Below, one piece after another: positions 12,608 through 14,289 of a stretch of 14,289 nt of DNA (the first letter of the stretch is position 1; every line of letters starts with the position of its first letter). Under the pieces are notes generated by a model. That model had not been told where the DNA came from and made no database searches. It saw nothing but the letters and a program-made list of their open reading frames with translations. This DNA is from Patescibacteria group bacterium. GTDB lineage: Bacteria > Patescibacteriota > Minisyncoccia > Minisyncoccales > CG1-02-41-26. The stretch is taken from NCBI GenBank assembly GCA_020148085.1, contig JAHCRD010000007.1:1-14289 (forward strand). Reading direction: 5' to 3'. The translations under genes and the position numbers were made by a program.

Positions 12608-14206
12608 CTATGGTGCTATTTCTCTCCACCTTGGCAGAGGTAACATTACCCCAACAGATTTAGTACGGGGACAAGTACCAACATCGTCGGTTATTTCAAG
12701 AGTAACATCCTTAACTCCGGTAGAATCAAATTTTACTCGAGGATTCTCGGAAGTAGAAGAAGTTCCAGTGGCAAATTCAGTGCCTGAAGGAAAGGTCCAA
12801 AGGAAACTCTTTCCAGAACAAGAAATCTCATTATTGTTTATATCATAACAAGTACTTACATCTTCAGGACAAACTCCAGCTTCTTGGATAGCGCAAAACT
12901 GGACAATTTCTCCTTCAGTTGGAGAAGGAGGAGACCAACTGAAATCAGGATAAGGCCAAGCATGCAAAGAAGTAGTAAATGAAGGTCCGGAAATCCAATC
13001 AGATTGGGCATCATGATTATCCCAAACTTTTAATCGCCACCAATAGGTTGTGTTGTAAGAAAGACTCCCCACTGGAACATAAGACTCTGAAGAAGAATAG
13101 ACCTTACCAGAATCTACTTCCGGCGAAGAAAAATTAGAGTTATTATCTACTTGAACCTGATAAGCTCCCTGAGTATCTCCGGGCTCTGGGTCAGAAAATG
13201 TCCAGGAAAAGATAGGACGTAAAGGAACAGTACAATAATCTCCTTCATCAACTGAAAGATTAGTAGCAGTAGGAGGTCGGTCAAGATACACTGAACCATC
13301 ATAAACCCAATTAGACCAGTTTCCAGCATTATCTTTAACTCGGTACCTGAATTCATATTTATTACCATATGCTCCTGTGTAAGTGAAATTATTTATTGTG
13401 TTGGAATAATTTTTCCAGGAACCACCATTAATTCTTAGATCAACGTCTCCCTGAGCAATTCCCGATCTATCATCTGACTCGGATAGGTTTACCCAAATAG
13501 AAGTATCTAAAGAAACACCGTTCTCTTGATCCAAAATAGCAGAAGGCTTAACAGTATCTTTTTTGAGTTTCCAGTACCCGGACCAGTTGCCGGTATCACC
13601 ATAACTATCTTGGGCCAGGGCTCGCCAGTTATATGTGCCATCAGAAATAGATTGAGCACTTTGGGATATTTTGCCACTAGCTACCCAGTTTCCCCAGAAT
13701 TCTCCATAGCCATCTACTCCAAACTTTGCTCTAACATTGTCGCCTTCTGGATCAGAAACCCGAGCTTTGAAGGTGGGGTTATAGTTAATCCAGACATTGT
13801 GGGGTGGGGCAATGAGAGTTGGAACATTTGGAACTTTATTTTTTACGGTGATAGTAATGCTGTCACTTACTTTTCCCCCTCCACCGGTACAGGTAGCGGT
13901 ATACTTCGTGGTAGAATCTGGCCAAACTTTATAGTTATAATTCCCATCATTGAGTTTCTTATTAGAGATTACTCCAGGGGTAATAGAGCAGATAGCAAAA
14001 CTGTCGGGAGTGTTGTTTATCTTGAGAGTTAAGGTAGAGGACTCTCCTCGACCAATAGTAGTTGGGGAAGCAGTGAGGTCGATACAAGTGTCGCAGTCAA
14101 TATGAAATGGCTCAGATCTCACTTGCCTAATTAAAATTACTCCTGTGGTTAGTAAAAGGGCTACCGAAACTAAAATGAGAATTTTTTTATTTTTTAGGGG
14201 ATTCAT
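12608..14206 (-). CDS. Secreted or membrane-anchored protein with Ig/FN3/PKD-like repeats
   Basis: The product is 532 residues. A basic start (MNPLKNKK) precedes one hydrophobic segment at about 9-26, acting as signal peptide or anchor; there is no lipobox. Several beta-sandwich-like modules follow: an Ig-like one (about 42-122, with Cys73 and Cys106 placed as an Ig disulfide), two more near 125-215 (PTLIAPPHNVWINYNPTFKARVSDPEGD) and 218-310 (DNAGNWSNWVYDGSVYLD), an FN3-like one near 312-412 (PIFSWTFSDPEPGDTQGAYQVQVD; TTYWWRLKVWD) and a PKD-like C-terminal one (about 418-522, PDFSWSPPSPTEGEIVQF). The tail is PLPRWREIAP. It probably acts outside the cell in adhesion or cell-surface structure. 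No catalytic motif or sortase signal is visible. The function is not assignable from sequence alone. Confidence 0.88.
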   Translation of the reverse strand: MNPLKNKKILILVSVALLLTTGVILIRQVRSEPFHIDCDTCIDLTASPTTIGRGESSTLTLKINNTPDSFAICSITPGVISNKKLNDGNYNYKVWPDSTTKYTATCTGGGGKVSDSITITVKNKVPNVPTLIAPPHNVWINYNPTFKARVSDPEGDNVRAKFGVDGYGEFWGNWVASGKISQSAQSISDGTYNWRALAQDSYGDTGNWSGYWKLKKDTVKPSAILDQENGVSLDTSIWVNLSESDDRSGIAQGDVDLRINGGSWKNYSNTINNFTYTGAYGNKYEFRYRVKDNAGNWSNWVYDGSVYLDRPPTATNLSVDEGDYCTVPLRPIFSWTFSDPEPGDTQGAYQVQVDNNSNFSSPEVDSGKVYSSSESYVPVGSLSYNTTYWWRLKVWDNHDAQSDWISGPSFTTSLHAWPYPDFSWSPPSPTEGEIVQFCAIQEAGVCPEDVSTCYDINNNEISCSGKSFLWTFPSGTEFATGTSSTSENPRVKFDSTGVKDVTLEITDDVGTCPRTKSVGVMLPLPRWREIAP

Positions 14207-14244
14207 AATTATCTAAATTATCCACAGGTTAAGATGCTACTTTA

Positions 14245-14253
14245 ATTATATCA
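14245..14253 (-). promoter_or_regulatory. Extended -10 promoter of the surface-protein gene
   Basis: The minus strand reads TGATATAAT, an extended -10 without a good -35 at the right distance. Transcription would start near 14238, leaving a leader of about 32 bases with no evident Shine-Dalgarno site. This is the same promoter style as that of the histidine kinase. Confidence 0.55.
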
Positions 14254-14289
14254 TATTACGTCAATCAATACCATAAATCATCTCCAGTT

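Noticed and set aside
13526..14032. 168-codon plus-strand ORF opposite the surface-protein gene
   Set aside because: It is a shadow of a clear coding frame on minus; its translation shows no domain, signal or sensible composition.

Overview
The window looks like a piece of a Candidate Phyla Radiation (Patescibacteria, probably Parcubacteria-like) chromosome. The evidence is an AT-rich sequence, short and tightly packed genes that often overlap by 4-11 bases, few good Shine-Dalgarno sites, four tRNA genes with no encoded CCA, and a minimal type IV pilus cluster with no secretin (PilQ). The lineage call is inference from gene style and order, not from a marker gene.

Layout. Positions 6-155 carry tRNA-Arg(TCT) and tRNA-His(GTG) on the minus strand, with their own promoter embedded in the end of the last pilus gene. 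Positions 185-10015 are one long minus-strand run. In transcription order it holds a membrane histidine kinase, a receiver-only response regulator, a palindromic repeat element, pilB, pilC, a GspH/FimT-like prepilin, a PilV-like prepilin, a PilW/GspJ-like prepilin, a PilX-like protein, pilM, pilN, pilO and a small membrane protein where pilP would normally sit. Positions 10059-10276 are a plus-strand tRNA-Pro/tRNA-Gly operon with promoter and terminator. Then come, on minus, HU (10296-10577), a GC-rich strongly structured intergenic region (about 10669-10814) that I read as a non-coding RNA gene on the plus strand, RNase Y (10814-12343), a terminator plus a cluster of GC-rich hairpins (12412-12596), and a large secreted or anchored protein with Ig/FN3/PKD-like repeats (12608-14206).

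How the genes work together. PilB powers pilus extension through PilC. PilM, PilN, PilO and the small protein form the inner-membrane alignment complex. FimT-, PilV-, PilW- and PilX-like proteins would prime or cap the fibre. No major pilin, retraction ATPase (PilT) or prepilin peptidase (PilD) lies in the window. The two-component pair at the head of the run is a plausible local regulator.

Most notable points. (1) pilB is split: its last ~65 codons lie in the -1 frame, and a correctly phased AAAGGGA slippery heptamer sits exactly at the junction. (2) Between the response regulator and pilB is a dyad of four GCGAA and four TTCGC boxes spaced about 10-12 bp apart. (3) A rod-like RNA lies between HU and rny; G-U pairs and tandem G-A mismatches point to the plus strand. 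(4) A cluster of CCGAAGG hairpins lies downstream of the surface-protein gene. (5) A 7-bp tandem repeat sits just after the start codon of the FimT-like prepilin gene.
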